Source: Clostridia bacterium | GTDB lineage: Bacteria > Bacillota > Clostridia > Oscillospirales > Acutalibacteraceae | Direction of reading: 5' to 3' | Length of the DNA: 51,860 nt | NCBI GenBank assembly: GCA_017407705.1 | Contig: JAFQWA010000002.1 | Span: forward strand, 1 to 51,860 | Shown: positions 8,769 through 17,292 of the stretch, in pieces | Layout of the letters: the number at the start of each line of letters is the position of its first letter | Position numbering within the stretch: position 1 is the stretch's first letter | Position numbers and translations under genes: made by a program | Notes under the pieces: model-generated | The model's input: the letters and a program-made list of their open reading frames with translations, nothing else | The model's database searches: none | What the model was told of the DNA's origin: nothing

Positions 8769-8846
8769 TGCAAATTGCACAAATCTACCATTTCTTAAAA
8801 ATGTTAACATTTTATTATTAAATTACAGTGAAAAAAGTAGTATAAT
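8769..8846 (+). promoter_or_regulatory. Possible operator sites and weak promoter of the ABC exporter
   Basis: A perfect TATAAT at 8841-8846 is paired only with a poor -35 (TTAAAT, 8818-8823). Just upstream is a perfect 16-bp palindrome centred on GTTAAC (8798-8813), and an 11-base TGCAA-A-TTGCA inverted repeat at 8769-8779. A weak -35 next to a palindrome suggests a regulator-dependent promoter. No regulator gene is adjacent. Confidence 0.4.
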
Positions 8847-8885
8847 AATTAAGTTATATGTTTAAGAAAACGGAGGAAATACAGT

Positions 8886-10628
8886 TTGCATAAATTACTT
8901 AGATATCTGAATAAAAAGCAGATCTTTTCCTGTATTGCGGTTATAGTGTTGCTGTTTATTCAGGCAAACGGAGAGTTGGCACTGCCTGATTATATGTCTA
9001 AGATCGTTAGCGAAGGCATTGGTCAGAACAACCTGGATAACATCTACAAATACGGTGCTATAATGCTGCTTATCTCACTTATGATAACTGCCTGTGCAAT
9101 TATGGTAGGTTTTTTAGCAGCACGTACTGCTGCTCAGTTGTCAAGAACTCTGCGTATTAAGATATTTTCAAAGGTAGAAAGCTTTTCAAACACTGAATTC
9201 GATAAGTTCTCCACTGCATCACTTATCACCCGTTCTACCAACGATATTCAGCAAATACAGATGTTTTTTGTAATGCTGCTGAGAATGATATTCTTTGCTC
9301 CTGTTATGGGCGCAGGTGGTATTGTTAGAGCAATTACAAAAAGCCGTGAGATGCCGCAGATGACGGTTATTATCATCATTGGCGTTATAACCTTACTAGT
9401 AATGCTTTTCACTCTGCTCAAACTAACTATCCCCAAATTCAAGATCATTCAAAAGCTTATCGACCGTCTGAATCTGGTCACCCGTGAGCAGTTGACAGGT
9501 CTTATGGTTATACGTGCATTTAATACAGAGGCACATGAGCGTGAGCGTTTTGATGATGCCAACACAGTCCTTACCAACAACAATCTCTCTGTTTTCAGAA
9601 CCATGGCACTTATGCACCCCATTATGTCACTGATAATGAACGGTGTTTCTGTTGCTGTTATCTGGGTTGGTGCATATCTTATCAGCGATGTTACCGACCT
9701 TGCAAACGTTATGGCGTTTATGCAATATGCAATGCACATAATTATGTCCTTCTTGTTTATATCAATGGCGTTTATGCAGTGGCCCCGTGCATCGGTATCC
9801 ACTGAGCGTATCAGAGAGATAATCGAAACCGAGATCATTGTTAAAGACCCTGAAAATCCCGTTAGCAGTGAGGATTTCGGCAAAACCGGTGTTATTGAGT
9901 TTAAAAACGTTTGCTTTAAATACACAGGCGCCGACGAATACACCTTGGAAAATATCAGCTTTACTGCCAAACCCGGTGAAACCACTGCATTTATCGGCAG
10001 TACGGGTAGCGGTAAATCCACGCTGATTAACCTTGTCCCCCGTTTTTATGACGTTAGTGAAGGCTCCATTACTATTGACGGAATTGATATTCGTAACGTC
10101 ACACAGAAGGATTTAAGAAACATAATCGGTTATATTCCTCAAAAGGGCATACTTTTCACCGGCGATATTAACAGCAACCTTAAATATTCTGATGAAAACG
10201 CTCAAAATGAAGATATTTTAAAGGCCGCAGAAGTTGCTCAGGCACTTGATTTTATTGAGAAAATGCCTGATAAACTTAACTCTGAAATAGCACAGGGCGG
10301 CAGTAACGTTTCAGGCGGTCAAAAACAGCGTCTTTCTATTGCGAGGGCGTTAGTTAAAAAGCCGCAGATCTACATTTTTGACGATAGCTTTTCCACTTTG
10401 GACTTCAAAACAGATGCAAAGCTGCGTAAGGCATTAAAGGAATATACACAGAATGCTACTGTTTTGATAGTTGCACAGCGTATTAACACTATTATGAACG
10501 CAGAGCAGATCGTGGTGCTTGACGAGGGTAAGGTTGTTGGTATCGGCACTCATAAACAGCTCCTTAAGGAATGTGAAGTTTACCGTGATATTGCATTATC
10601 ACAGCTTTCAAAGGAGGAATTACAATGA
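8886..10628 (+). CDS. ABC transporter, fused membrane and ATPase domains (heterodimer half, degenerate site)
   Basis: The 580-residue protein has six membrane segments in about the first 310 residues, then an ATPase domain. Walker A is GSTGSGKST, the signature is VSGGQ, and Walker B is IFDDSFS. The catalytic glutamate after Walker B is therefore Asp. This is the mark of the degenerate-site half in heterodimeric exporters such as BmrCD, LmrCD or TM287/288. The start is TTG with GGAGG ten bases upstream. It overlaps the next gene by ATGA, so expression is coupled. The cargo is unknown; multidrug or peptide export is typical. Confidence 0.93.
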   Translation: MHKLLRYLNKKQIFSCIAVIVLLFIQANGELALPDYMSKIVSEGIGQNNLDNIYKYGAIMLLISLMITACAIMVGFLAARTAAQLSRTLRIKIFSKVESFSNTEFDKFSTASLITRSTNDIQQIQMFFVMLLRMIFFAPVMGAGGIVRAITKSREMPQMTVIIIIGVITLLVMLFTLLKLTIPKFKIIQKLIDRLNLVTREQLTGLMVIRAFNTEAHERERFDDANTVLTNNNLSVFRTMALMHPIMSLIMNGVSVAVIWVGAYLISDVTDLANVMAFMQYAMHIIMSFLFISMAFMQWPRASVSTERIREIIETEIIVKDPENPVSSEDFGKTGVIEFKNVCFKYTGADEYTLENISFTAKPGETTAFIGSTGSGKSTLINLVPRFYDVSEGSITIDGIDIRNVTQKDLRNIIGYIPQKGILFTGDINSNLKYSDENAQNEDILKAAEVAQALDFIEKMPDKLNSEIAQGGSNVSGGQKQRLSIARALVKKPQIYIFDDSFSTLDFKTDAKLRKALKEYTQNATVLIVAQRINTIMNAEQIVVLDEGKVVGIGTHKQLLKECEVYRDIALSQLSKEELQ

Positions 10629-12490
10629 GTGAGAACAAACAACCCGTAAGACCTCCTATGGGCGGACCTATGAGAGGACCCCGTGGCGGCCCTCCCGGTG
10701 CACGTCCCGGTGAAAAAGCCAAGGATTTCTCGGGAACGATGAAAAAGCTGCTGAAATATATCCGCAGTTACATTCCCGTTATGTTAGTGGTTTTTGTATT
10801 TGCGATTTTCAGCACTATATTTGCCACAGTAGGCCCGAAAATTTTAGGTAAGGCCACCGATATTATTTCAAAATTTGCCATTGAGAATATGGTAACTCAC
10901 AATGCAGTGATGGACTTTGCCGGTATTCGTGATATTATGCTGTTTCTTATTACACTATACCTTATAAGTGCGGCACTGGGGTACGTGCAAAGCTATATTA
11001 TGGCAGGCGTTTCACAGAAAATCTCCTACCGTTTGCGTAAAGATATTATCGCAAAAATCGAGAAACTGCCTTTAAAATATTTTGACACAAAAAGCCACGG
11101 TGACGTTTTATCCCGTGTTACCAACGATGTTGATACAGTTAGCCAGACCTTAAACCAAAGCCTTTCACAGATAATTACCTCATTTGTAACGCTTGTTGGT
11201 GTGCTTATTATGATGATAAGCATCGATCTGTCTATGACAGCGGTGGGAATTATCAGCTTACCTGTCTCTTTCTTCTTTGTGACTTTAATAGTTAAAAAAT
11301 CACAGAAATACTTTAAACAACAGCAAAGATCACTTGCTAATGTAAACGGCCACGTGGAAGAAATGTATTCGGGACACACTGTAATGAAGGCGTTTAACGG
11401 CGAAGAGCGTTCTATCGAGAAATTCACCGTTTATAACGACGCACTTTACGAAGCCGGCTGGAAGTCTCAGTTTTTATCCGGCCTTATGATGCCGATTATG
11501 AAATTTATCGGCAACTTAGGATACGTTGCTATCAGTGTTTTAGGCGGCTTTTTAGCAATCAAAGGCACTGTAAGTATCGGTAATGTTCAGGCGTTTTTGC
11601 AGTATATACGTCAGTTGGATCAGCCTGTTAATCAGGTTGCTATGGTTATGAATATTCTGCAATCCACTGCAGCGGCAGCGGAGCGTGTGTTTGAGTTTTT
11701 GGAGGAGCCTGAGGAGGTCCCTGAAAGCACCACTCCCCTTTTGCCTGAGAAATTAAACGGCGCTGTTGAATTTAAAAACGTTCATTTTGGATACAAGCCT
11801 GAGAAAATCATTATCAATGACTTTTCTGCAAATATCAAACCCGGTCAGAAGATCGCTATTGTAGGTCCCACAGGCGCAGGTAAAACCACTATCGTTAAGC
11901 TGCTTATGCGTTTTTATGAGCTTAACGGCGGGTCTATTCTTATCGACGGCGTTGATATCAAGGATATGAAACGCAGTGATTTAAGACACATTTTCGGTAT
12001 GGTTTTGCAGGACACCTGGTTGTATAACGGCACCATTATGGAGAACATCCGTTACGGCAGACTGGATGCTACCGATGAAGAGGTTATAAACGCGGCCAAA
12101 TCTGCCCACGCAGATCATTTCATACGCACCCTGCCTGACGGATATAACCTTATGCTCAACGAAGAAGCAGGTAACGTATCACAAGGTCAGAAACAGCTTT
12201 TAACTATTGCCCGAGCCATACTTGCCGATCCTCAGATTCTTATTTTAGATGAAGCCACCAGTTCTGTTGATACACGTACTGAGGTGCTTATTCAAAAGGC
12301 TATGGCTAACCTGATGAAGGGTCGTACCAGCTTTATTATAGCTCACAGATTATCCACCATTCGTGATGCAGATATGATCCTCGTTATGAACAATGGCGAT
12401 ATTGTTGAACAAGGCTCCCACGAAGATCTGCTTAAAGCAAACGGATTTTATGCTAAGCTATATAACAGTCAGTTTGAAAGTAATGAATAA
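10625..12490 (+). CDS. ABC transporter, fused membrane and ATPase domains (heterodimer half, active Walker B)
   Basis: This 621-residue protein is the partner half. The first 35 residues are rich in Pro, Gly and Arg (repeats like MGGPMRGP), a cytoplasmic extension. Six membrane segments follow, then an ATPase domain with Walker A GPTGAGKTT, Walker B ILILDEATSS (Glu present) and signature VSQGQ in place of SGGQ. The altered signature pairs with the Asp-bearing Walker B of the partner, so both changes fall in the same nucleotide site. That is the pattern expected of one silent and one active site. A terminator follows. Confidence 0.94.
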   Translation: MSENKQPVRPPMGGPMRGPRGGPPGARPGEKAKDFSGTMKKLLKYIRSYIPVMLVVFVFAIFSTIFATVGPKILGKATDIISKFAIENMVTHNAVMDFAGIRDIMLFLITLYLISAALGYVQSYIMAGVSQKISYRLRKDIIAKIEKLPLKYFDTKSHGDVLSRVTNDVDTVSQTLNQSLSQIITSFVTLVGVLIMMISIDLSMTAVGIISLPVSFFFVTLIVKKSQKYFKQQQRSLANVNGHVEEMYSGHTVMKAFNGEERSIEKFTVYNDALYEAGWKSQFLSGLMMPIMKFIGNLGYVAISVLGGFLAIKGTVSIGNVQAFLQYIRQLDQPVNQVAMVMNILQSTAAAAERVFEFLEEPEEVPESTTPLLPEKLNGAVEFKNVHFGYKPEKIIINDFSANIKPGQKIAIVGPTGAGKTTIVKLLMRFYELNGGSILIDGVDIKDMKRSDLRHIFGMVLQDTWLYNGTIMENIRYGRLDATDEEVINAAKSAHADHFIRTLPDGYNLMLNEEAGNVSQGQKQLLTIARAILADPQILILDEATSSVDTRTEVLIQKAMANLMKGRTSFIIAHRLSTIRDADMILVMNNGDIVEQGSHEDLLKANGFYAKLYNSQFESNE

Positions 12491-12493
12491 ACA

Positions 12494-12525
12494 AAAAAGC
12501 GGTGAGAATTAACTCACCGCTTTTT
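12494..12525. terminator. Bidirectional terminator between the ABC exporter and the oxidoreductase operon
   Basis: A 13-bp perfect stem (12494-12506 with 12513-12525) with A-run and T-run flanks serves both converging units. Confidence 0.92.
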
Positions 12526-12534
12526 ATTTTAAAA

Positions 12535-13068
12535 TTATAAGCTTGCGCCGATCTCAACTGCTTTAAGGTTTGTTGCAACAAGATGCTGCTTTTTAGCAGG
12601 CACGCTTTTTGCAATACCCTTTTCCAGTGACTCTTTTGAGCAGAAGTTTGTCTGTTCAAAAAGTTTGCCAAGCAAAATAATATTGGAAAGACCTTTCATA
12701 TTATTTTCTTCAGCAGTTGCAGTTGCAGGCAGATAAAATACCTTAACATCATCACGACATACCTTATCGTTGATAAGTGTGCTGTCCAGCAAAACGATAC
12801 CGCCGGGTGCAACTGAATTTATGAACTTATCCAAAGAAGGCTTGTTCATAGCAACCAAAACGTTAGGAGTTACAACCAAGGGAGAACCGATAGGCTCATC
12901 GGAAATACATACGGAGCAGTTTGCAGTACCGCCACGCATCTCAGGGCCGTAAGACGGGAGCCAAGAAACCTCTTTACCGTCCATAAGACCTGCATAAGCA
13001 ATAACCTTACCTAAGAACAAAACACCCTGACCGCCGAATCCGGCAATAACCATATTAAAATCTTTCAT
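12535..13068 (-). CDS. 2-oxoacid:ferredoxin oxidoreductase, gamma subunit
   Basis: The 177-residue protein is the gamma (POR_gamma-type) subunit. It opens with [22 protein letters not shown], the family signature, and has the [17 protein letters not shown] block at about 37-53. It would pack against alpha and beta subunits of a VOR/KOR-type enzyme that oxidises 2-oxoacids to acyl-CoA and reduces ferredoxin. The start overlaps the stop of the beta gene by one base (TAATG). It is last in the operon. Confidence 0.93.
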   Translation of the reverse strand: MKDFNMVIAGFGGQGVLFLGKVIAYAGLMDGKEVSWLPSYGPEMRGGTANCSVCISDEPIGSPLVVTPNVLVAMNKPSLDKFINSVAPGGIVLLDSTLINDKVCRDDVKVFYLPATATAEENNMKGLSNIILLGKLFEQTNFCSKESLEKGIAKSVPAKKQHLVATNLKAVEIGASL

Positions 13069-13823
13069 TATTTTGCCTCCTCTCTTGTATTTACATCCTT
13101 ATAAACTCCAAGAGGATAATGAGGAATCATATTGTCATTAAGCCATTTAAGTGCTTCAGTAGGAGTAAGACCCCAGTTAGTGGGACAAGTAGAAAGAACT
13201 TCAACAATAGAAAATCCTTTTTTGTCTATCTGGTTCTGGAAAGCCTTTTTAATAGCCTTTTTAGCCTCTCTGATATGAGGAATAGTGTCAACAGTAACAC
13301 GCTGTGCCAATGCAACACCGTCTAATGTAGAGAGCATTTCGCAAACTCTGATAGGATGACCTGAATAGTTAACGTCACGTCCGTAAGGAGTGGTCTGTGT
13401 AACCTGATTAGGCAGTGATGTAGGAGCCATCTGACCGCCTGTCATACCGTAAATAGCGTTGTTTACGAAGATGATAGTGATGTTCTCGCCACGGGTTGCA
13501 GCGTGAACAGTTTCAGCAGTACCAATAGCGATAAGGTCGCCGTCACCCTGATATGTAAATACTACGTTGTCAGGAAGAGCACGTTTTGCACCTGTTGCAA
13601 TAGCAGGAGCACGACCGTGAGGTGCTTCAATAACGTCGCATCCGAAATAGTTATATGCTAAAACTGAGCAGCCAACGGGAACAACGCCAACAGTGCGATC
13701 TTCGATTCCCAGCTCATCCATAACCTCAGCTACCAAACGGTGGATAATACCGTGAGTACAACCGGGGCAATAATGTGTAGGCACATCAAGTAATGCCTTA
13801 GGTCTGTCAAATACAACTGCCAT
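13068..13823 (-). CDS. 2-oxoacid:ferredoxin oxidoreductase, TPP-binding beta subunit
   Basis: The 251-residue protein binds thiamine diphosphate and magnesium. CPGC is at 19-22, the TPP/Mg motif begins GDGDL at 93-97, and the Asn of NNAIYGMTGGQ (about 126) completes it. The block APTSLPNQVT is typical of VOR and KOR beta subunits. The start overlaps the alpha stop by one base. Whether the substrate is a branched-chain 2-oxoacid (VOR) or 2-oxoglutarate (KOR) cannot be fixed by eye. Confidence 0.93.
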   Translation of the reverse strand: MAVVFDRPKALLDVPTHYCPGCTHGIIHRLVAEVMDELGIEDRTVGVVPVGCSVLAYNYFGCDVIEAPHGRAPAIATGAKRALPDNVVFTYQGDGDLIAIGTAETVHAATRGENITIIFVNNAIYGMTGGQMAPTSLPNQVTQTTPYGRDVNYSGHPIRVCEMLSTLDGVALAQRVTVDTIPHIREAKKAIKKAFQNQIDKKGFSIVEVLSTCPTNWGLTPTEALKWLNDNMIPHYPLGVYKDVNTREEAK

Positions 13824-14890
13824 TATTTTGCACCTCCCTTTTTATTTAACTCAACAATCTGTGCAAGTATTTCAGCAGGCTCGGGGATCATACCACCGGT
13901 TCTGCCGTAGAATTCAACAGGAACAGCGCCGTTAACAGCCAACTTAACGTCGTCAACCATCTGTCCCATACTCATTTCGCAAACCAAGAACTGATTTACA
14001 GACTTAGCAGCCTTTTCAATAGCTTCTGTGGGGAACGGCCAAAGGGTGATAGGTCTGATGCAGCCTACTTTAATACCCATAGCTCTTGCCTCTTTAACAG
14101 CAGCCTTAACAACACGTGATGTAGCGCCGTATGCAACGATTGCAATATCAGCATCATCCATCATATACTCTTCAGCGCGCTGCTCAGTAGCCTTGATTTT
14201 CTCATAACGCTCAAAACGCTCTTTAACCAATCTTTCAAGCTCGTTTGCCTGCAGATAAAGTGAGTTAACAATGTTATGAGCACGTTTGCCACCGTGACCA
14301 CAGGTTGCCCAGGGTTTGTCAAAGGTCTTGGGCTCTGCTGCTTTGATCTCAACAGGCTCCATCATCTGACCCAACATACCGTCAGACAAAATAACTGCGG
14401 GCATTCTGTATTCGTCAGCCTTTTCGAAAGCTAAGTTTACAAGGTCAACCATTTCCTGAACGGTTGAAGGTGCAAATACCAAAACGTGGAAATCGCCGTG
14501 ACCCATAGCTTTAGTAGCCTGCCAATAGTCAGCCTGAGAAGGCTGAATACCGCCAAGACCGGGGCCTCCACGCTGAACGTTGATAATAACAGCAGGAACG
14601 TCTGCACCTGCCATATAAGAAATACCCTCTGTTTTAAGGCTTATTCCGGGTGATGAGGATGATGTCATAGCACGGATGCCGCAAGCTGCAGCTCCCTGTA
14701 CCATATTGATAGCAGCAACCTCTGATTCTGCCTGAAGATATGTACCGCCGATTTTAGGCAAACGCTTTGCCATATAAGCGGCAACCTCTGTTTGGGGAGT
14801 AATAGGATATCCGAAGAAGTGCTTGCAGCCTGCTAAGATAGCAGCTTCAGCAAGGGCTTCGTTACCTTTCATTAAAACTCTTTCGCCCAT
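13823..14890 (-). CDS. 2-oxoacid:ferredoxin oxidoreductase, alpha subunit (VorB-like)
   Basis: The 355-residue alpha subunit supplies the TPP pyrimidine-binding half and the substrate site. It begins LMKGNEALAEAAILAG, has GYPITPQTE at about 26-34 and the TSSSSPG block at about 76-82, followed by NVQRGGPG. These match the VOR/KOR alpha family, most like clostridial VorB (3-methyl-2-oxobutanoate:ferredoxin). The operon order is delta, alpha, beta, gamma. In an anaerobe it could oxidise or reductively make branched-chain acids. Confidence 0.92.
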   Translation of the reverse strand: MGERVLMKGNEALAEAAILAGCKHFFGYPITPQTEVAAYMAKRLPKIGGTYLQAESEVAAINMVQGAAACGIRAMTSSSSPGISLKTEGISYMAGADVPAVIINVQRGGPGLGGIQPSQADYWQATKAMGHGDFHVLVFAPSTVQEMVDLVNLAFEKADEYRMPAVILSDGMLGQMMEPVEIKAAEPKTFDKPWATCGHGGKRAHNIVNSLYLQANELERLVKERFERYEKIKATEQRAEEYMMDDADIAIVAYGATSRVVKAAVKEARAMGIKVGCIRPITLWPFPTEAIEKAAKSVNQFLVCEMSMGQMVDDVKLAVNGAVPVEFYGRTGGMIPEPAEILAQIVELNKKGGAK

Positions 14891-14912
14891 TTTATTTCAA
14901 TCCTTTCTGAAC

Positions 14913-15119
14913 TTATTTTTCTACTTTAATCGCACAATCGGGGCACATCATAGCGCACATAGCACAACCGATACAAGCATCCTGATCTGTAATCTCGCAG
15001 GGATGATAACCCTTCGCATTCAGTCTGTCTTTAGATAGGCTGAGAAGCTTTTTAGGGCAAGCGTTAACACAAAGCTCACAACCCTTGCAGATGTCCTCTC
15101 TGATAGTTAATTTAGCCAA
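14913..15119 (-). CDS. 2-oxoacid:ferredoxin oxidoreductase, ferredoxin-type delta subunit
   Basis: The 68-residue protein has two complete [4Fe-4S] motifs, CKGCELCVNACP and CIGCAMCAMMCP. It passes electrons from the TPP site to external ferredoxin. The start is TTG at 15119 with a strong GGAGGTG ribosome site. It lies 22 bases upstream of the alpha gene and 39 bases after the ATPase gene. Confidence 0.93.
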   Translation of the reverse strand: MAKLTIREDICKGCELCVNACPKKLLSLSKDRLNAKGYHPCEITDQDACIGCAMCAMMCPDCAIKVEK

Positions 15120-15158
15120 TTAAAACACCTCCGTGTAAAATATGTAAATTTATATCAA

Positions 15159-15818
15159 TCATTCCCAAACGGGCTTGACAATGATATCAACGGGATAAAT
15201 GTCTGAAATCTTATCTGATACCTCGTTTGCTATATCAGATTTAACAGCAGTAAATTTAAGGGGCAAACCGGTAATGTCGCAAATCTCTTTAGCATAATCG
15301 TTCGATGATAAAACATCATCGGCCTTGGTGCTGTAAGACATATGTGAGTTATTAACAATACAGTCAGCCTTAAATCTTGCACGGTACTCAATCTCACGCA
15401 AAATCTCTACCGCCTGTTCCGGCGACTCAGTAAGATTTCTATGCTGATTTACAACGTAAATGATCTCGTGATCAGCGGCGTTTAACTGAGCGTAATACCT
15501 GCCCATAGCAGCAGCACCCACGTCATCACCGCCCACGTCAAACACCACATATCCGTCATAGCTGAAAGCAGAAGCGATCGAAGCGGAAAGTGACGGCACA
15601 TCCAACGTGGAATTTGCAAACTGCGGAACAATAACGTCTATCCCCTTTTGCTCCAACAACTGTTTATACTCAGAGGAGCGAAAATAGGGGTTTACAACGT
15701 CCATATCTATAAGCAAAACATTATTCTGTTTTTTCAGATCAAGTGCGATGTTTATAGCCAGATTTGTTTTACCGCATCCGTAGTGACCGCACACAACAAT
15801 TATCTTTTTAAAATCCAT
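15159..15818 (-). CDS. ParA/MinD/CobQ-like P-loop ATPase, partner of the oxidoreductase operon
   Basis: This 219-residue protein is a SIMIBI-class P-loop NTPase. The P-loop is GHYGCGKTN (11-19), without the deviant Lys of MinD. Then come IDMDVVNPYFRS (about 38-49), VVFDVGGDDVGA (about 90-101) and a C-terminal NNSHMS block. It leads the operon with the oxidoreductase genes, so a role in enzyme assembly, cluster loading or activation is plausible, but this is inference from position. No DNA-binding partner (ParB) is nearby, which argues against partitioning. ATG start with ribosome site TAGGAG. Confidence 0.82.
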   Translation of the reverse strand: MDFKKIIVVCGHYGCGKTNLAINIALDLKKQNNVLLIDMDVVNPYFRSSEYKQLLEQKGIDVIVPQFANSTLDVPSLSASIASAFSYDGYVVFDVGGDDVGAAAMGRYYAQLNAADHEIIYVVNQHRNLTESPEQAVEILREIEYRARFKADCIVNNSHMSYSTKADDVLSSNDYAKEICDITGLPLKFTAVKSDIANEVSDKISDIYPVDIIVKPVWE

Positions 15819-15847
15819 ACATTTCTCCTAATACCATACGTTATATT

Positions 15848-15876
15848 ATTATAACAGTTTAAAGTACTAAATTCAA
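15848..15876 (-). promoter_or_regulatory. Promoter of the ATPase/oxidoreductase operon
   Basis: Minus-strand TTGAAT (15871-15876), 17 bases, TATAAT (15848-15853) with a TGT extended -10, 30 bases before the start. Confidence 0.75.
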
Positions 15877-15920
15877 TCATTTATTTTACAAAAAAACATA
15901 TAAATTTTGCTAATATTTCA

Positions 15921-15948
15921 TTGACTTTTTATATTAAAGTTCTATAAT
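15921..15948 (+). promoter_or_regulatory. Promoter of the 158-residue membrane protein gene
   Basis: TTGACT (15921-15926), 16-base spacer, TATAAT (15943-15948). The start codon is 41 bases downstream. Confidence 0.75.
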
Positions 15949-15989
15949 TAAATTAAACAAGAGATTTCTGTAACTTAACAGAAAGGATT

Positions 15990-16466
15990 ATGGGTATGTT
16001 ATTCAAACATTCAAAAGCAGACGAAATATCCATTAGTTTGTTTTTTTCTAACTTAATATTCATATTTTATACCATCGTACTTATGGTTGAGATCAGCGGC
16101 CTGTCTGATAACGACACCATTTTGTTGAACGTAAACAACAGATTAGGTAAGCTGACTCCTTATGTTGTGTTAGGCATATACCTGGTTGCGGCGTTAGGTA
16201 TTGTTGTAGCGATGGTTAAAAATCAGCTGGAAATCAGTCTGGTGGTTATTAATGCTGTTTTGGGCGTTATGATCTTGATTGTTTATTTTGGATCACTGTT
16301 AGGGCTTTTTAATGCTTTTACATATATGTACGGCACCAACAAAATGATCTATGTTTTTTATTTTGGTCCTGCTGTTGGATCTATCGTTATTGCACTTCAC
16401 TATTTCTACACTAAATTTTACTTAATTTACGTGAAAAAGGTAAAACTTGAGGATAAACAATCCTGA
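15990..16466 (+). CDS. Four-pass membrane protein of unknown function
   Basis: I do not recognise this 158-residue protein. It has four hydrophobic segments, at about 15-35, 55-75, 78-101 and 113-137, and a short basic tail. The ribosome site AGAAAGGA precedes ATG 15990. A second in-frame ATG two codons later is less well spaced. It has its own promoter and terminator, so it is probably a single-gene unit next to the polysaccharide-control genes. Confidence 0.7.
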   Translation: MGMLFKHSKADEISISLFFSNLIFIFYTIVLMVEISGLSDNDTILLNVNNRLGKLTPYVVLGIYLVAALGIVVAMVKNQLEISLVVINAVLGVMILIVYFGSLLGLFNAFTYMYGTNKMIYVFYFGPAVGSIVIALHYFYTKFYLIYVKKVKLEDKQS

Positions 16467-16490
16467 TTTTTTCAAATCTGTTAAAAACTT

Positions 16491-16540
16491 ATAAGTAAAC
16501 AATAAAATTTGTATTTTTTTCAAATTTGTTGTTTACTTAT
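16491..16540 (+). terminator. AT-rich terminator overlapping the next promoter
   Basis: A 12-base arm (ATAAGTAAACAA, 16491-16502) has its exact inverted copy at 16529-16540, with further near-complementary bases inside, followed by TTTTTTGTTTTG. The right arm contains the -35 box of the following genes. Confidence 0.65.
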
Positions 16541-16560
16541 TTTTTGTTTTGTATTATAAT
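16532..16560 (+). promoter_or_regulatory. Promoter of the wzz-like/kinase/phosphatase genes
   Basis: TTTACT (16532-16537), 17-base spacer, TATAAT (16555-16560). The -35 lies in the 3' arm of the preceding terminator. Confidence 0.7.
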
Positions 16561-16596
16561 GTATCTGTATGAATATATATTTTAGGTGGTATCATA

Positions 16597-17265
16597 ATGG
16601 AATTCAAGTTAAAAGACATATTTTCCGCTATTATCAAAAAGTGGTTCATAATTTTATTGTGTACTCTTTTAAGCGGTGCAGTATCATTTACCCTTTCAAA
16701 ATTACTTATTAAGCAGCAATATACTGCCACTTCTTTAGTATATGTTGATCTGCTTTCTACAACAGGTGCTCAAAACCAGGTTACCAACAGCGGTATTGAT
16801 GCTGCTGAGAAGCTTGTTAGCACATATATTGTTATTTTGCAAAGTGATTCCTTCCTTGAGAAAGTTTCTGAGGATTGCGGTCTGACCTACAGTGCATCAC
16901 AAATAAAAGGTATGGTTACTATGGGCTCGAAAGACGGTACTCAGATATTCTCTGTAAAAGTAACTACCGATAACAATCAGGAAGCCCTTGCAATTGCCCA
17001 AAGCATTACCAAGCTTTCTAAAAACGCAATCGAGGAAGCCATTCCCGCAGGTTCTGTAAAAATTATTGACAGACCCAGAGTTACTCCTGCTTCTTCCCTG
17101 CCGGCAGTTCTTAAAAATACTCTCATTTCTGCTTTCGCTGCATTGATTTTGGTTGCTCTTATTGCAATATTGGGCGATCTCTTGGATAACAGAATTAAGA
17201 GTGAAGAAGATATCGAAAGTCATTACAACATTCCTGTTCTTGGAAGTGTTCCCAGTATTAAATAA
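16597..17265 (+). CDS. Wzz/YveK-like chain-length and kinase-adaptor membrane protein
   Basis: This 222-residue protein has the Wzz architecture of two membrane helices (about 14-34 and 175-197) around an extracytoplasmic domain, ending in a short cytoplasmic tail (NIPVLGSVP). In Firmicutes this protein activates the separate tyrosine kinase encoded next, and together they set the chain length or export of extracellular polysaccharide. Ribosome site AGGTGG, ATG at 16597. The kinase gene follows after 27 bases. Confidence 0.88.
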   Translation: MEFKLKDIFSAIIKKWFIILLCTLLSGAVSFTLSKLLIKQQYTATSLVYVDLLSTTGAQNQVTNSGIDAAEKLVSTYIVILQSDSFLEKVSEDCGLTYSASQIKGMVTMGSKDGTQIFSVKVTTDNNQEALAIAQSITKLSKNAIEEAIPAGSVKIIDRPRVTPASSLPAVLKNTLISAFAALILVALIAILGDLLDNRIKSEEDIESHYNIPVLGSVPSIK

Positions 17266-17292
17266 CAGTTTTATTGTTTAGGAGTTAAGAAA

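Noticed and set aside
9449..10021. 190-residue minus-strand frame opposite the ABC exporter
   Set aside because: It is an antisense shadow of a clear ATPase gene and has no family motif or ribosome site.
15159..15818. Plasmid or chromosome partitioning ParA
   Set aside because: No parB or centromere-like repeats are nearby; operon context with oxidoreductase subunits points to another role.
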